Source of the DNA: Burkholderiales bacterium 67-32
Lineage (GTDB): Bacteria; Pseudomonadota; Gammaproteobacteria; Burkholderiales; Burkholderiaceae_B
Assembly: GCA_001898625.1 (NCBI GenBank)
Contig: MKUP01000033.1
Coordinates: 506,684 to 570,683, forward strand
Direction of reading: 5' to 3'
DNA length: 64,000 nucleotides
Shown: positions 25,044 through 33,546 of the stretch, piece by piece
Layout of the letters: each line of letters starts with the position of its first letter
Position numbering within the stretch: position 1 is the first letter of the stretch
Position numbers and translations under genes: made by a program
Notes under the pieces: model-generated
What the model was told of the DNA's origin: nothing
Seen by the model: only the letters and a program-made list of their open reading frames with translations
Databases searched by the model: none

Positions 25044-26018
25044 ATGTCTGCCTCGTTCAGGCGCATCGCCGCCTGCCTGTCCCTCACGCTGGGCGCACTG
25101 GGCACCGCCCACGCCCAGGCCCCCGCGGCCTCCGGCCGTCCGCTGCGCATCGTCGTGCCCTACGCCTCGGGCGGCCTGGCCGACATCACGGCACGGCTGC
25201 TGTCCGAGCACCTGGCCGCGCGGCTGAACCAGCCCGTGGTGGTGGAAAACAAGCCGGGCGCCAATGGCGCGATCGGTACGGCGCAGGTCGCCAAGGCCGC
25301 GCCCGACGGCAATACGCTGGTGTACGTCGTCAGCTCGCACGTGTTCGGCCGCGCGCTCATTCCCGACCTGCCGTTCGACCCCATCAAGGACTTCGCGCCC
25401 GTCACGCTGGCGACGCGCACGGCGATGGTGCTGGTGGCCTCGCCCTCGCTACCCGTCAGCAACGTGCCGGAACTGGTGGCCTATGTGCGCGCGCGGCCGA
25501 ACCAGTTCGCCTTCGCCTCGGCCGGCAACGGCAGCAACGTCCACGTCTTCGGCCAATGGTTCGCCGACCTGGCCGGGCTCAAGATGACCCACGTCCCCTA
25601 CAAGGGCAGCGCGGCGGCGCACATGGACCTCATCGCGGGCCGCACGCAGATCGTGTTCGACACGCTGGGCGCCGTGCAGCCGCACGTGGCCGCGGGCAAC
25701 CTCAAGATCCTGGCCGCCGGCGCCGACCGGCTCCCGCAATACCCGGACATCCCCACGGTGGCCGAGGCCGGCTATCCGGGATTCCGCGCCGAATCCTGGG
25801 GCGCCGTGCTGGCGCCCGCCGGCACCCCGGCTGCCCGCATCGACCAGCTCAATCGCGAGATCGTCGCGGCGCTGAAGCTGCCGGCGGTGCGCAAGCGCCT
25901 CGAGGACGCCGGCGCGCAGGTGGTCGGCAGCACGCCCGCGGAACTGGGACAGATCCTGGTGGCCGAGGAGAAGAAATACGGCGAGCTGATCCGCCGCATG
26001 GGGATCCGGCTCGAATGA
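25044..26018 (+). CDS. Bug/TctC-family periplasmic solute-binding protein (Bug 4)
   Basis: This 324-residue receptor has a signal peptide (RRIAACLSLTLGALG, cleavage after AHAQ), loop 1 VPYASGGLAD in the classical form, PDGNTLVYVV and loop 2 ASAGNGSNVH. CGGAGAATCC precedes the ATG. It sits between two enzymes of amino-dicarboxylate type, and structurally known Bug proteins bind glutamate, aspartate and other carboxylates, so an acidic amino acid or its lactam is a reasonable ligand guess. Confidence 0.92.
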   Translation: MSASFRRIAACLSLTLGALGTAHAQAPAASGRPLRIVVPYASGGLADITARLLSEHLAARLNQPVVVENKPGANGAIGTAQVAKAAPDGNTLVYVVSSHVFGRALIPDLPFDPIKDFAPVTLATRTAMVLVASPSLPVSNVPELVAYVRARPNQFAFASAGNGSNVHVFGQWFADLAGLKMTHVPYKGSAAAHMDLIAGRTQIVFDTLGAVQPHVAAGNLKILAAGADRLPQYPDIPTVAEAGYPGFRAESWGAVLAPAGTPAARIDQLNREIVAALKLPAVRKRLEDAGAQVVGSTPAELGQILVAEEKKYGELIRRMGIRLE

Positions 26019-26038
26019 CCCAGGAACCAGGAAAGAGC

Positions 26039-26845
26039 ATGTCCATGAAGGCCGTTTCCCTGTACGCACCCTATGGCTGGAAGGCGAAGATCGGCCTGAT
26101 CGTCCCGTCCACCAACACCATCAACGAACCCGAGTTCTGGCGCATGGCGCCCGAGGGCGTGGGCGTGTTCACCGCCCGCGCCCTGCTGCTGGGCAGCATG
26201 ACCCAGGAGTCCTACGTCGCGATGGCCGAGGCGACCCGCTCGGCCGCCGACCAGTTGGCCACCGCCGAGGTCGACATCGTCGCCTACGGCTGCACGTCCG
26301 GCTCGTTCATGTGTCCCATGTCCGAGATCGTGGCGGACATAGGCGCGCGGGCGGGCGCGCCGGCGCTGGCGGCCTCGGGGGCGGTGGTCGCGGCATTGCG
26401 GGCGCTGGGCGCGCGCAACGTGGCCGTGGCCACGCCCTATGTGGAACTCGTCAACCGGCGCGAGCGGGAGTTCCTGGAGGAATACGGCTTCGGCGTAACG
26501 TCGCTGCACGGCCTGGAGCTTGGCGAAACCCAGGAGGAACGCCGCGCCATCGGCCGGGTGCCGCCCGAGGCCCTGTACCGGTTGGCGCGCCAGGCCGATC
26601 GCCCGGAGGCCGACGCCGTGTTCATCTCCTGCACCAACCTGGCGTCGCTGGGCGTGATCGCGGCGCTGGAGCGGGATCTTGGAAAACCCGTCATCACCAG
26701 CAACCAGGCCTGCTTCTGGGCGTGCCTGCGCCGCCTGGGCCTGAACGACGCGATCGGCGGCCACGGCAGGCTGCTCGAGTCGTGCCTCGCGCCTATCGAC
26801 GACGACGCCTTCGAAGTATCATCGGCGGGGTCCACCCATCGATGA
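26039..26845 (+). CDS. Asp/Glu racemase superfamily protein, maleate isomerase-like
   Basis: This 268-residue enzyme has the two-cysteine layout of the maleate cis-trans isomerase/arylmalonate decarboxylase/Asp-Glu racemase group: IGLIVPSTNTINEPE near the N-terminus, first Cys in AYGCTSGSF (about residue 85) and second Cys in FISCTNLAS (about 200). AGGAAAG stands before ATG 26039; ATG 26045 is possible. It follows Bug 4 by 20 bases and precedes the LysR gene by 13. It could racemise or isomerise the same dicarboxylate handled by the cyclase-like protein. Confidence 0.82.
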   Translation: MSMKAVSLYAPYGWKAKIGLIVPSTNTINEPEFWRMAPEGVGVFTARALLLGSMTQESYVAMAEATRSAADQLATAEVDIVAYGCTSGSFMCPMSEIVADIGARAGAPALAASGAVVAALRALGARNVAVATPYVELVNRREREFLEEYGFGVTSLHGLELGETQEERRAIGRVPPEALYRLARQADRPEADAVFISCTNLASLGVIAALERDLGKPVITSNQACFWACLRRLGLNDAIGGHGRLLESCLAPIDDDAFEVSSAGSTHR

Positions 26846-26858
26846 TCGCGTCGCCGCC

Positions 26859-27800
26859 TTGGCACCCCGTCCGCTGAACTTCCGCCAGCTCGAGGCATTC
26901 CGCGCCGTCATGCTGACCGGCAGCATGACGGGGGCGGGCCATGCGATGTCCATTTCGCAGCCGGCGGTCTCGCGGCTGATCCACGATCTCGAGCACGAAC
27001 TGAAGCTGGTGCTGTTCCAGCGCCAGGGCGTGCAGATCATCGCGACCGAAGCGGCGGTCCGGCTGTACAGCGAAGTGGAGCGGCACTTCTCGGGTGCCGA
27101 CCGGATCCGCGAGGCGGCGCGCGCGATCCGGCTGTCGACGGCGGGCTATCTGCATGTGGGGACGATGCCCAACCTCGCCTCGCACTGCCTGCCGGAAGCC
27201 ATCGGCCTGCTGCTGCAGGACCATCCCGACGTCGTCGTTTCCGTTCATCCCGACAGCTCGATCAACCTCGTCTCCATGCTGCTCCACGCGCAATTGGACA
27301 TCGTGTTCGGCACGATGCCGCCCGACCCGGACGGCCTGGAGCACGACCCCTTTCCCTCGACCCAGGCGGTCTGCGTCATGCCCGCCGCCCATCCGCTCGC
27401 ACGCAAGAAGCGGATCACGGTCAACGACCTGGACGGCCAGGACTTCGTCGCGCTCGGCCAGGCCAGCCGCCAGCGCATGCAGCTCAACAACGCGATGCTG
27501 GCGGCCGGCGTGCGGCCCAACATCCGCGTCGAGACCATGCACTCGTCGTCGGCCATCGGCTACGTCAGCCGCGGGATCGGGATCGCGGTCATCGACCCCA
27601 TCGCCGTCATCGGCCATCGCACGCCCACGGTCGCCATCCGGCCGTTCACGCCGGCGATATCGCTGGACTTCTCGGCCGTCTACCGGCGCAACGTGCCCAG
27701 GCCGGATGCCGCCGCCGCGCTGACCCGGGCGCTCAGGCGGGTGGTCGACGACAAACTGGGGGAACTGGGCGCCCGGAGCCCCCGGACGGGCAAGGATTAA
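26859..27800 (+). CDS. LysR-family transcriptional regulator
   Basis: This 313-residue regulator has the winged-helix segment LNFRQLEAFRAVMLTGSMTGAG and ISQPAVSRLIHDLE, then an effector domain. The start is TTG 26859: it puts LNFRQLEAF at the standard distance from the N-terminus, while the first ATG in frame would remove half of the DNA-binding helix. It is 13 bases after the racemase-like gene and surely co-transcribed with it, so it probably controls the 23980-27800 unit. Confidence 0.85.
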   Translation: MAPRPLNFRQLEAFRAVMLTGSMTGAGHAMSISQPAVSRLIHDLEHELKLVLFQRQGVQIIATEAAVRLYSEVERHFSGADRIREAARAIRLSTAGYLHVGTMPNLASHCLPEAIGLLLQDHPDVVVSVHPDSSINLVSMLLHAQLDIVFGTMPPDPDGLEHDPFPSTQAVCVMPAAHPLARKKRITVNDLDGQDFVALGQASRQRMQLNNAMLAAGVRPNIRVETMHSSSAIGYVSRGIGIAVIDPIAVIGHRTPTVAIRPFTPAISLDFSAVYRRNVPRPDAAAALTRALRRVVDDKLGELGARSPRTGKD

Positions 27801-27838
27801 AATACCGGCCACCCTCCCTAGATAGTCCAGTCCAGATC

Positions 27839-29071
27839 ATGTCCGAAGGCTTCACCACCCGCATCCTGCACAGCGACCGCCGCGGTTCGGTCGAGCATGG
27901 AGCGCTGCACAAACCCATGCACACCGCCTCCGCCTTCGGCTACGGCGACGCCCAAACACTGGTCGACGTGTTCCAGGGCCGCAATCCGGGATACTCGTAC
28001 GGCCGCCAGGGCAACCCCACCACCGCCGCGCTCGAAGCCAAGATCACCGAGATGGAGGACGGCATCGGCACCGTCTCGTTCTCGACCGGCATGGCGGCCA
28101 TCGCCGCGGTGCTGACCACCCTGCTGCGCGAAGGCGACCATGTGGTCTCCAGCGGCTTCCTGTTCGGCAATACCAACAGCCTGTTCGCCACGATGAAGGG
28201 CCTGGGCGTGGAGGTGGACTTCGTCGACGCCACCGACGCCGCCAACGTCGAGCGAGCGCTGCGCCCCAGCACCCGCCTGGTGTTCGTCGAGACCATCGCC
28301 AACCCCCGCACGCAGGTCGCCGCGCTGGCCGAGATCGGCACGCTGTGCAAGGCCCGCGGCGTGCTGTACGTGGTCGACAACACCATGACCTCGCCCTACC
28401 TGTTCCGTCCCAAGACGGTGCAGGCCGACCTGAGCATCAACTCGCTCACCAAGTACATCTGCGGCCACGGCAACGCGCTGGGCGGGGCGATCACCGACAC
28501 CGGCCTGTTCGACTGGACCGCCTACCCCAACATCAGCCCGTCGTACCGCGGCACCAAGCCGGCCATGCAGGGCCTGCAGCAGATCAAGAAGAAGGGCCTG
28601 CGCGACATGGGCGCGACCTTGGGCTCCGAGGCCGCGCATCGCATCGCGGCCGGCGCCGAAACACTGAGCCTGCGCATGGAGCGCGCCTGCGCGACCGCCG
28701 CCGCGCTGGCCGCGCAACTGGCCGCTCATCCCAAGGTCAAGCGGGTCTACCACCCCAGCCTGCCCGACCATCCGCAGCACGAGCGCGCCCGCGCCCTGTT
28801 CAAGCGGGGCGGCGCCCTGCTCGCGTTCGAATTGCAGGACGGGCTCGATCCGGTGCACTTCCAGAACCAGTTGCGCGTGGTCATCTCCGCCACCCACCTG
28901 GGCGACAACCGCACGCTGGCCATCCCGGTGGCGCAGACCATCTATTGGGAAATGGGCCCCGAGCGGCGGCGCGAGATGGACATCGCCGATTCGCTGATAC
29001 GCGTCTCGGTCGGCATCGAGGACCCCGAGGACCTGCTGGGCGACTTCGCCCAGGCCTGCGACGCCGTCTAG
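27839..29071 (+). CDS. Cys/Met metabolism PLP-dependent enzyme (cystathionine gamma-synthase family)
   Basis: This 410-residue cytosolic enzyme has the family landmarks YSYGRQGNPT (residues 53-62, substrate and PLP phosphate contacts), FSTGMAAIAA, VVDNTMTSPYL (PLP Asp180) and the Schiff-base Lys205 in SLTKYICGHGNALGG. Family members make or cleave C-S bonds, as O-succinylhomoserine sulfhydrylase, cystathionine gamma-synthase or methionine gamma-lyase; sequence alone does not decide. No ribosome-binding site or methionine-type leader is visible upstream. Its 3' end overlaps the convergent kinase gene by four bases. Confidence 0.88.
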   Translation: MSEGFTTRILHSDRRGSVEHGALHKPMHTASAFGYGDAQTLVDVFQGRNPGYSYGRQGNPTTAALEAKITEMEDGIGTVSFSTGMAAIAAVLTTLLREGDHVVSSGFLFGNTNSLFATMKGLGVEVDFVDATDAANVERALRPSTRLVFVETIANPRTQVAALAEIGTLCKARGVLYVVDNTMTSPYLFRPKTVQADLSINSLTKYICGHGNALGGAITDTGLFDWTAYPNISPSYRGTKPAMQGLQQIKKKGLRDMGATLGSEAAHRIAAGAETLSLRMERACATAAALAAQLAAHPKVKRVYHPSLPDHPQHERARALFKRGGALLAFELQDGLDPVHFQNQLRVVISATHLGDNRTLAIPVAQTIYWEMGPERRREMDIADSLIRVSVGIEDPEDLLGDFAQACDAV

Positions 29072-30729
29072 GGCCGCGGGCCCGCGTCCTCGTTCACGCC
29101 GCGTATCGCCGCGATCAGCGTCGCGGCGCGGTAGGGCTTGGTCACGTGGGCCTGGAAACCGCTCTCCAGCGCGCGCCGGCGATCGTCCTCGCGGGCCAGG
29201 GCGGTCACCGCCACCGCGCGCAGGGCCGTGCCGTCCAGGCCCATGCCCCTGCGCACCGTCTCGATCAACTGGTAGCCGTCCATGCCCGGCATGCCGACGT
29301 CGGCCACCAGCGCGGAATAGAAGCCGGCGCCGCGCCCGGCCAGTTCCTCCAGCGCCGCGTAGGCCGAGGTCACGCCCGTGACCTCGGCGCCGTATTCGCG
29401 CAGCAGGTGGGTCAGGTACTCGAGCATGTCGGGCTGGTCTTCCACGGCCAGGATGAGCTGGCCCGCCAGGCTGTCGGCATGCAGCAGGTCCCCCTTCTCG
29501 CCCTGGACGTCGCCGGTCTCGGAAGCGATGAGCGGCGACCGGTACACCGGCAGGCTGACCGTGAAGCAGGCGCCGCGATTCATACCTTCGCTTTCGGCCC
29601 AGACCTCGCCGCCATGCATCTCGACCAGTTGCTTGACGATGGACAGGCCCAGCCCCAGGCCGCCGTAGCGCCGTGAGGTCGAGCCGTCCGCCTGGCGGAA
29701 GCGGTCGAACAGATGAGGAAGGAAATCGGGTTCGATGCCCACGCCGCTGTCGGCCACCGCGATCTCGAAGCGCGTGTCGGTGCGGCGGGCCGCGATGCTG
29801 ATACGGCCATTGGGCGGCGTGAATTTGATCGCGTTGGACAGCAGGTTCCACAAGATTTGTTGCAATCGCGCGGGGTCGGCCAGCACCAGGCAGACCTCGA
29901 AGCTGTGCTGGAACTCCAGCCGTATTCCCTTGCTCTGCATGGACGGCTCGCTGGATTGCACGACGCGCGCAACGTGCTCGAAACCGTCCAGGGGCTCCAG
30001 GTCGAGCTTGACCTTGCCCAGGAAGATCGCGCTCATGTCCAGCATGTCGGAAATCAGCGTGGCCTGGGTGCGAGCGCTCTGCAATATGGTCGAGAGCCCC
30101 TTGCGCAATGGCTCGTTGTCCGGCTCACGCTTGAGCAGCAACTGGCTCCAGCCGATGATGACCGACAACGGCGTGCGCAGCTCGTGCGACAGCGTGGCCA
30201 GGAACTCGTCCTTCATGCGGGTGGCGATTTCGGCGTCGTGCCGGGCGGCGCGCTCGGCCGCCAGCAGTTGCTCGCGCTGCGCTTCCATGAGGTAGCGCTC
30301 GGTGATGTCGCTGAACAGCACGGCAACGGTCGTCCCGTCGGGCTCGCCCAGGCGGAAGGCGTAGACGTCGAACCAGCGCCCCAGCGCTTCGGCATGGTGC
30401 TCGAAGCGGGCCGGTTGTCCGGTCAGCGCGACGTCGCCGTAGATCTGGTACCAGTGCTCCTCGTGGTCGGGCGACAGCTCGCGCATGCGCTTGCCGAGCG
30501 CCTGGCGCAAGCCGGTGTGGGCCTCGAAGGCGGGATTGATCTCGAGGAAGCGATAGTCGACCGGCCTACCGCTTTCGAAGAGCATCTGCAGGACGCAGAA
30601 TCCCTGGTCGATGGATTCGAACAACTGCCGGTAACGGTCCTCGCTGCGCCGCAAGGCATCGGCGGCGGCCTGATCATCCAGGCGTCGCTGGCCCCTGAAC
30701 CTGTAGGACGCGATATCCCACGGCTGCAT
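29068..30729 (-). CDS. Soluble hybrid sensor histidine kinase (PAS-HisKA-HATPase-REC)
   Basis: This 553-residue protein lacks membrane segments. One PAS domain lies at about residues 31-145 (ITERYLMEAQREQLLAAER links to the kinase), HisKA with His182 in LSHELRTPLSVI, HATPase with Asn295/Asn299 and ADSGVGI, GLGLGLSIV, and a C-terminal receiver with Asp477 in VADVGMPGMDG. There is no DNA-binding output or partner regulator nearby. It differs from the hybrid kinase at 9551 by having a single PAS domain. Its signal is unknown. Confidence 0.9.
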   Translation of the reverse strand: MQPWDIASYRFRGQRRLDDQAAADALRRSEDRYRQLFESIDQGFCVLQMLFESGRPVDYRFLEINPAFEAHTGLRQALGKRMRELSPDHEEHWYQIYGDVALTGQPARFEHHAEALGRWFDVYAFRLGEPDGTTVAVLFSDITERYLMEAQREQLLAAERAARHDAEIATRMKDEFLATLSHELRTPLSVIIGWSQLLLKREPDNEPLRKGLSTILQSARTQATLISDMLDMSAIFLGKVKLDLEPLDGFEHVARVVQSSEPSMQSKGIRLEFQHSFEVCLVLADPARLQQILWNLLSNAIKFTPPNGRISIAARRTDTRFEIAVADSGVGIEPDFLPHLFDRFRQADGSTSRRYGGLGLGLSIVKQLVEMHGGEVWAESEGMNRGACFTVSLPVYRSPLIASETGDVQGEKGDLLHADSLAGQLILAVEDQPDMLEYLTHLLREYGAEVTGVTSAYAALEELAGRGAGFYSALVADVGMPGMDGYQLIETVRRGMGLDGTALRAVAVTALAREDDRRRALESGFQAHVTKPYRAATLIAAIRGVNEDAGPRP

Positions 30730-30911
30730 ACGCGTCGCCGCTCCGCTGGTTGCCCGTCGATGGCGAAGTTTACCCGCGCCTCCGTGGACACCTCCGGGGG
30801 CATGTGTTTCAAGGCATGACCCTTTTGAGCCCGGCGCGGCCCGGCCGCCGGGCGGGGGATGCTAGCATCCCGCCCATCGGGCTTCGCCCTGCCCTGCCTG
30901 ACCTGTCCGCC

Positions 30912-31226
30912 GTGAACGCTCCCGCCGATACCTACCCCGTCACCCTCGATCCCCAGCAATGGACCTTCGCCGCCGGCAAGGAAGAGAGCCTGTTCCAGGC
31001 CGCGCGGCGCGCCGGCATACGGCTGCCCACCATCTGCCGCAACGGCACCTGCCGGACCTGCTTCTCGCGCATGGAAAGCGGCAGCGTCCGCTATCTGGTC
31101 GAGTGGCCAGGCCTGAGCGCGCAGGAAAAGCAGGAAGGCTTCATCCTGCCCTGCGTGGCCGTGGCCACCGCGCCCATCGTCATGGTCAATCCGCACGCCG
31201 AGAAGACCGCCGACGCGGCGGGCTGA
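30912..31226 (+). CDS. Small plant-type 2Fe-2S ferredoxin
   Basis: This 104-residue protein carries the cluster ligands CRNGTCRTC (C-x4-C-x2-C) and a fourth Cys in FILPC, which is the plant-type ferredoxin fold. It would pass single electrons to an oxygenase or other redox enzyme. GTG 30912 gives the usual length; an ATG at 30816 in frame would add a non-conserved Arg/Pro-rich leader. No reductase or Rieske oxygenase is adjacent, so the partner is unknown. Its last 41 bases overlap the end of the convergent LysR gene. Confidence 0.78.
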   Translation: MNAPADTYPVTLDPQQWTFAAGKEESLFQAARRAGIRLPTICRNGTCRTCFSRMESGSVRYLVEWPGLSAQEKQEGFILPCVAVATAPIVMVNPHAEKTADAAG

Positions 31227-32196
31227 CGCCGACGCCCGTGTCCATGAACAGCTCGGCCAGGGTCTGGCGCAGCCAGGCGTGGCCGGGATCACGGTGGAAG
31301 CGAGCGTGCCAGTACTGGTTGACCGCGTAGCGCTCGATCGGGATGGGCGGCGCATGCACCCGCAGGTCTTCCTGCCGCGCCACGATCTCGCCCAGGAGGC
31401 TCGGCACCGTGGCGACGAAATCGGTCTGCGCGATGATCGCCGCCAGGCCCAGGTAGCTGGGTAGCCGCAGCACCACCTGCCGCTCCAGCCCGGCGCGCCG
31501 AATGGCCTGCTCGACGATCAGCTGGCTGGTGGTCGAGGGCGAGACGTCGACGTGGCCCTCGCGAGCGAAATCGGCGCGCGTGAACGTGCGGCGTATGCGC
31601 GGATGGCGTGGCCCGGCCACGCACACGAAGTCCTGCTCGAACAGCCGCTGGCGATAGAAGCCGGCATCCAGCTGCGGCATGAAGCCGATGGACAGATCGG
31701 CCTCGCCGCTTTCCATGCGGGCCGGCGTGTCGGGTCCGATGCGGAAGATCTCGATGCGCACCGCCGGCGCCGCGTCGCGCAGGCGATTCACGATGCGCGG
31801 CAGCAGCACGATGTGGCTGATGTCGGTCATGCACAGCCGGAAGACGCGGTCGGACGCCGCCGGCAGGAAGACCGGAGGTTCGAGCAGCGCCTGCACCGCG
31901 GCCAGCGCGGCGGTCACCCGGCCTTCGAGTTCCAGCGCCCGGGCGGTGGGCTCCATGCCCGAGGTGGTGCGCACGAACAGCGGGTCGTCGAACAGCTCGC
32001 GCAGCTTGGCCAGGAAGAAACTCATCGTGGACTGGCTCATGCCCATGCGCTCGGCCGCGGCCGAGACGCTGCCGGTGCGGCGGATCTCGTCGAATACCCG
32101 CAGCAGCTTCGTATCGATATTTTCCAACTTCTCCAACAATCCGTATCGAATATTTCGATCCAGCCTATCGATACCGCTCCATGGAGTCAAGCGCAT
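31186..32196 (-). CDS. LysR-family regulator divergent from 3-hydroxybenzoate 6-hydroxylase
   Basis: This regulator has the winged helix LENIDTKLLRVFDEIRRTGS and MSQSTMSFFLAKLRE, then an effector domain; it resembles the NahR/NodD branch of aromatic-acid regulators. From ATG 32196 it has 336 residues, but the conserved part starts at LENIDTKLL, and TTG codons at 32139, 32136 or 32127 may be the real start, since a LysR-type box (32145-32159) would otherwise lie inside the coding region. It is divergent from the hydroxylase gene and very probably activates it in response to a hydroxybenzoate. Confidence 0.85.
   Translation of the reverse strand: MRLTPWSGIDRLDRNIRYGLLEKLENIDTKLLRVFDEIRRTGSVSAAAERMGMSQSTMSFFLAKLRELFDDPLFVRTTSGMEPTARALELEGRVTAALAAVQALLEPPVFLPAASDRVFRLCMTDISHIVLLPRIVNRLRDAAPAVRIEIFRIGPDTPARMESGEADLSIGFMPQLDAGFYRQRLFEQDFVCVAGPRHPRIRRTFTRADFAREGHVDVSPSTTSQLIVEQAIRRAGLERQVVLRLPSYLGLAAIIAQTDFVATVPSLLGEIVARQEDLRVHAPPIPIERYAVNQYWHARFHRDPGHAWLRQTLAELFMDTGVGVSPPRRRSSRRAD
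32145..32159. promoter_or_regulatory. LysR-type ATC-N9-GAT operator
   Basis: ATCGAA-TAT-TTCGAT is a perfect inverted repeat with the ATC-N9-GAT form common at promoters controlled by aromatic-acid LysR regulators. It lies about 80 bases upstream of the hydroxylase start. TATCGATA copies at about 32112 and 32166 flank it and may be accessory half-sites. It also argues for a LysR start downstream of 32145. Confidence 0.55.
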
Positions 32197-32238
32197 CCGC
32201 TCACTAACATGGCGCCAGATTTCACCCGAGGAGACATC

Positions 32239-33441
32239 ATGACAACCGGAACCCAAGCAACCGCCATCGTGGTGGGCGGCGGCATCGGCGGCCTGGCGGC
32301 CGCGCTGGCGCTGGCCCGTGAAGGCGTGGCGGTCGAACTGCTGGAGCAGAGCCCCACCATCGGCGAGATCGGCGCCGGGATCCAGCTCGGCCCCAACGCC
32401 TTCGCCGCGCTGGACGCGCTGGGCGTGGGCGAGGCCGCGCGGCGCCGCGCCGTCTTCACCGAACGCCTGATCATGATGGACGCGGTCGATGCCACCGAGG
32501 TCGGCGGCTTCGACGTGGGCGAAGCGTTCCGCAAGCGCTTCGGCAATCCCTACGCCGTCATTCACCGCGCCGACATCCACCTGTCCATCCTGGAAGCGGT
32601 GCAGGTCCATCCGCTGATCCGCTTCAAGACCTCCACCCGCGTGCAGGCCCTGGAGCTGGGCGACGGCAAGGCCACGGTGGTGGACGACCAGGGCGGCCGC
32701 CACACGGCCGATGCGGTAGTGGGCGCCGACGGCGTGAAATCGGTGATACGCGACACGCTGATCGGCGACGAGGCCAGGGTAACGGGCCACGTGGTCTACC
32801 GCGCCGTGGTGGACGAAGCCGACATGCCCGACGACCTCAAGATCAACGCCCCGGTGGTCTGGGCCGGCCCCAACTGCCACCTCGTGCACTATCCGCTCCG
32901 CAATGGGCACCAGTACAACCTGGTGGTCACCTTCCACAGCCGCGAGCCCGAGGTTTGGGGCGTGCGCGAGGGCAGCAAGGAGGAAGTGCTGTCCTACTTC
33001 GAGGGCATCCACCCCCGTCCGCACCAGATGCTGCACCGGCCCACGTCCTGGAAGCGCTGGGCCACCGCCGACCGCGATCCCCAGCCGCGCTGGGGCCAAG
33101 GCCGCGCCACCGTGCTGGGCGACGCCGCCCACCCGATGACCCAGTACCTGGCGCAGGGCGCCTGCATGGCGCTGGAGGATGCCGCCACGCTGGGCGCGGC
33201 GGTGCGCCACGCCCGGGGCGACCTGGAGGCCGCGTTCCGGCTGTACGAGAACTCGCGCATCACCCGCACCGCGCGCGTGGTCCTGTCCACCCGGGCCATG
33301 GGCACGCTCTATCACGCCAAGGGCGTCGAACGCCTGGTGCGCAATTCGCTGTGGATAGGCCGTACGCAGGAACAGTATTACGACGCGATGCAGTGGCTGT
33401 ACGGCTGGCGCGTGGAGACCTGCCTGAATCCGGTGGTGTAA
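32239..33441 (+). CDS. 3-hydroxybenzoate 6-monooxygenase-like FAD hydroxylase
   Basis: This 400-residue single-component flavoprotein hydroxylase would turn 3-hydroxybenzoate into gentisate with NADH and oxygen. It shows the FAD motif VVGGGIGGLAAALAL, the middle motif VVGADGVKSVIRD and the ribityl motif VLGDAAHPMTQYLAQGACMALEDA. The length and the MTQYLAQGACMA segment are typical of 3-hydroxybenzoate 6-hydroxylases and salicylate hydroxylases. GAGGAGACATC precedes the ATG. No gentisate dioxygenase is in this window, so the rest of the path must be elsewhere. Confidence 0.85.
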   Translation: MTTGTQATAIVVGGGIGGLAAALALAREGVAVELLEQSPTIGEIGAGIQLGPNAFAALDALGVGEAARRRAVFTERLIMMDAVDATEVGGFDVGEAFRKRFGNPYAVIHRADIHLSILEAVQVHPLIRFKTSTRVQALELGDGKATVVDDQGGRHTADAVVGADGVKSVIRDTLIGDEARVTGHVVYRAVVDEADMPDDLKINAPVVWAGPNCHLVHYPLRNGHQYNLVVTFHSREPEVWGVREGSKEEVLSYFEGIHPRPHQMLHRPTSWKRWATADRDPQPRWGQGRATVLGDAAHPMTQYLAQGACMALEDAATLGAAVRHARGDLEAAFRLYENSRITRTARVVLSTRAMGTLYHAKGVERLVRNSLWIGRTQEQYYDAMQWLYGWRVETCLNPVV

Positions 33442-33466
33442 CCGATCGGCCATCGATTCATCAAAT

Positions 33467-33485
33467 AATACTAATTCGCGTTATC
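33467..33485. promoter_or_regulatory. Probable Fur box
   Basis: AATACTAATTCGCGTTATC agrees with the 19-bp Fur consensus at 12 positions and looks like the AATAATAATTCGCGTTATCA sites I recall before siderophore-receptor genes of related bacteria. It lies about 60 bases upstream of the PepSY protein gene. This makes iron repression of that gene likely. Confidence 0.55.
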
Positions 33486-33546
33486 ATTCCCGGAATCTTC
33501 AACCTTCCGGGAATCGCGGCCTCTCCAAAGGCGCGACCTTAGCCTC

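Noticed and set aside
27801-27838. Possible SAM-type riboswitch before the Cys/Met PLP gene
   Set aside because: The gap is only 38 bases and shows no pairing pattern; it is too short for any known riboswitch.
31186-33453. A 755-residue open frame on the minus strand covering both the LysR gene and the whole hydroxylase gene
   Set aside because: Only the LysR part (up to about 32196) has protein-like sequence. The rest is antisense to the 3-hydroxybenzoate hydroxylase and stays open because of the high GC at third codon positions.
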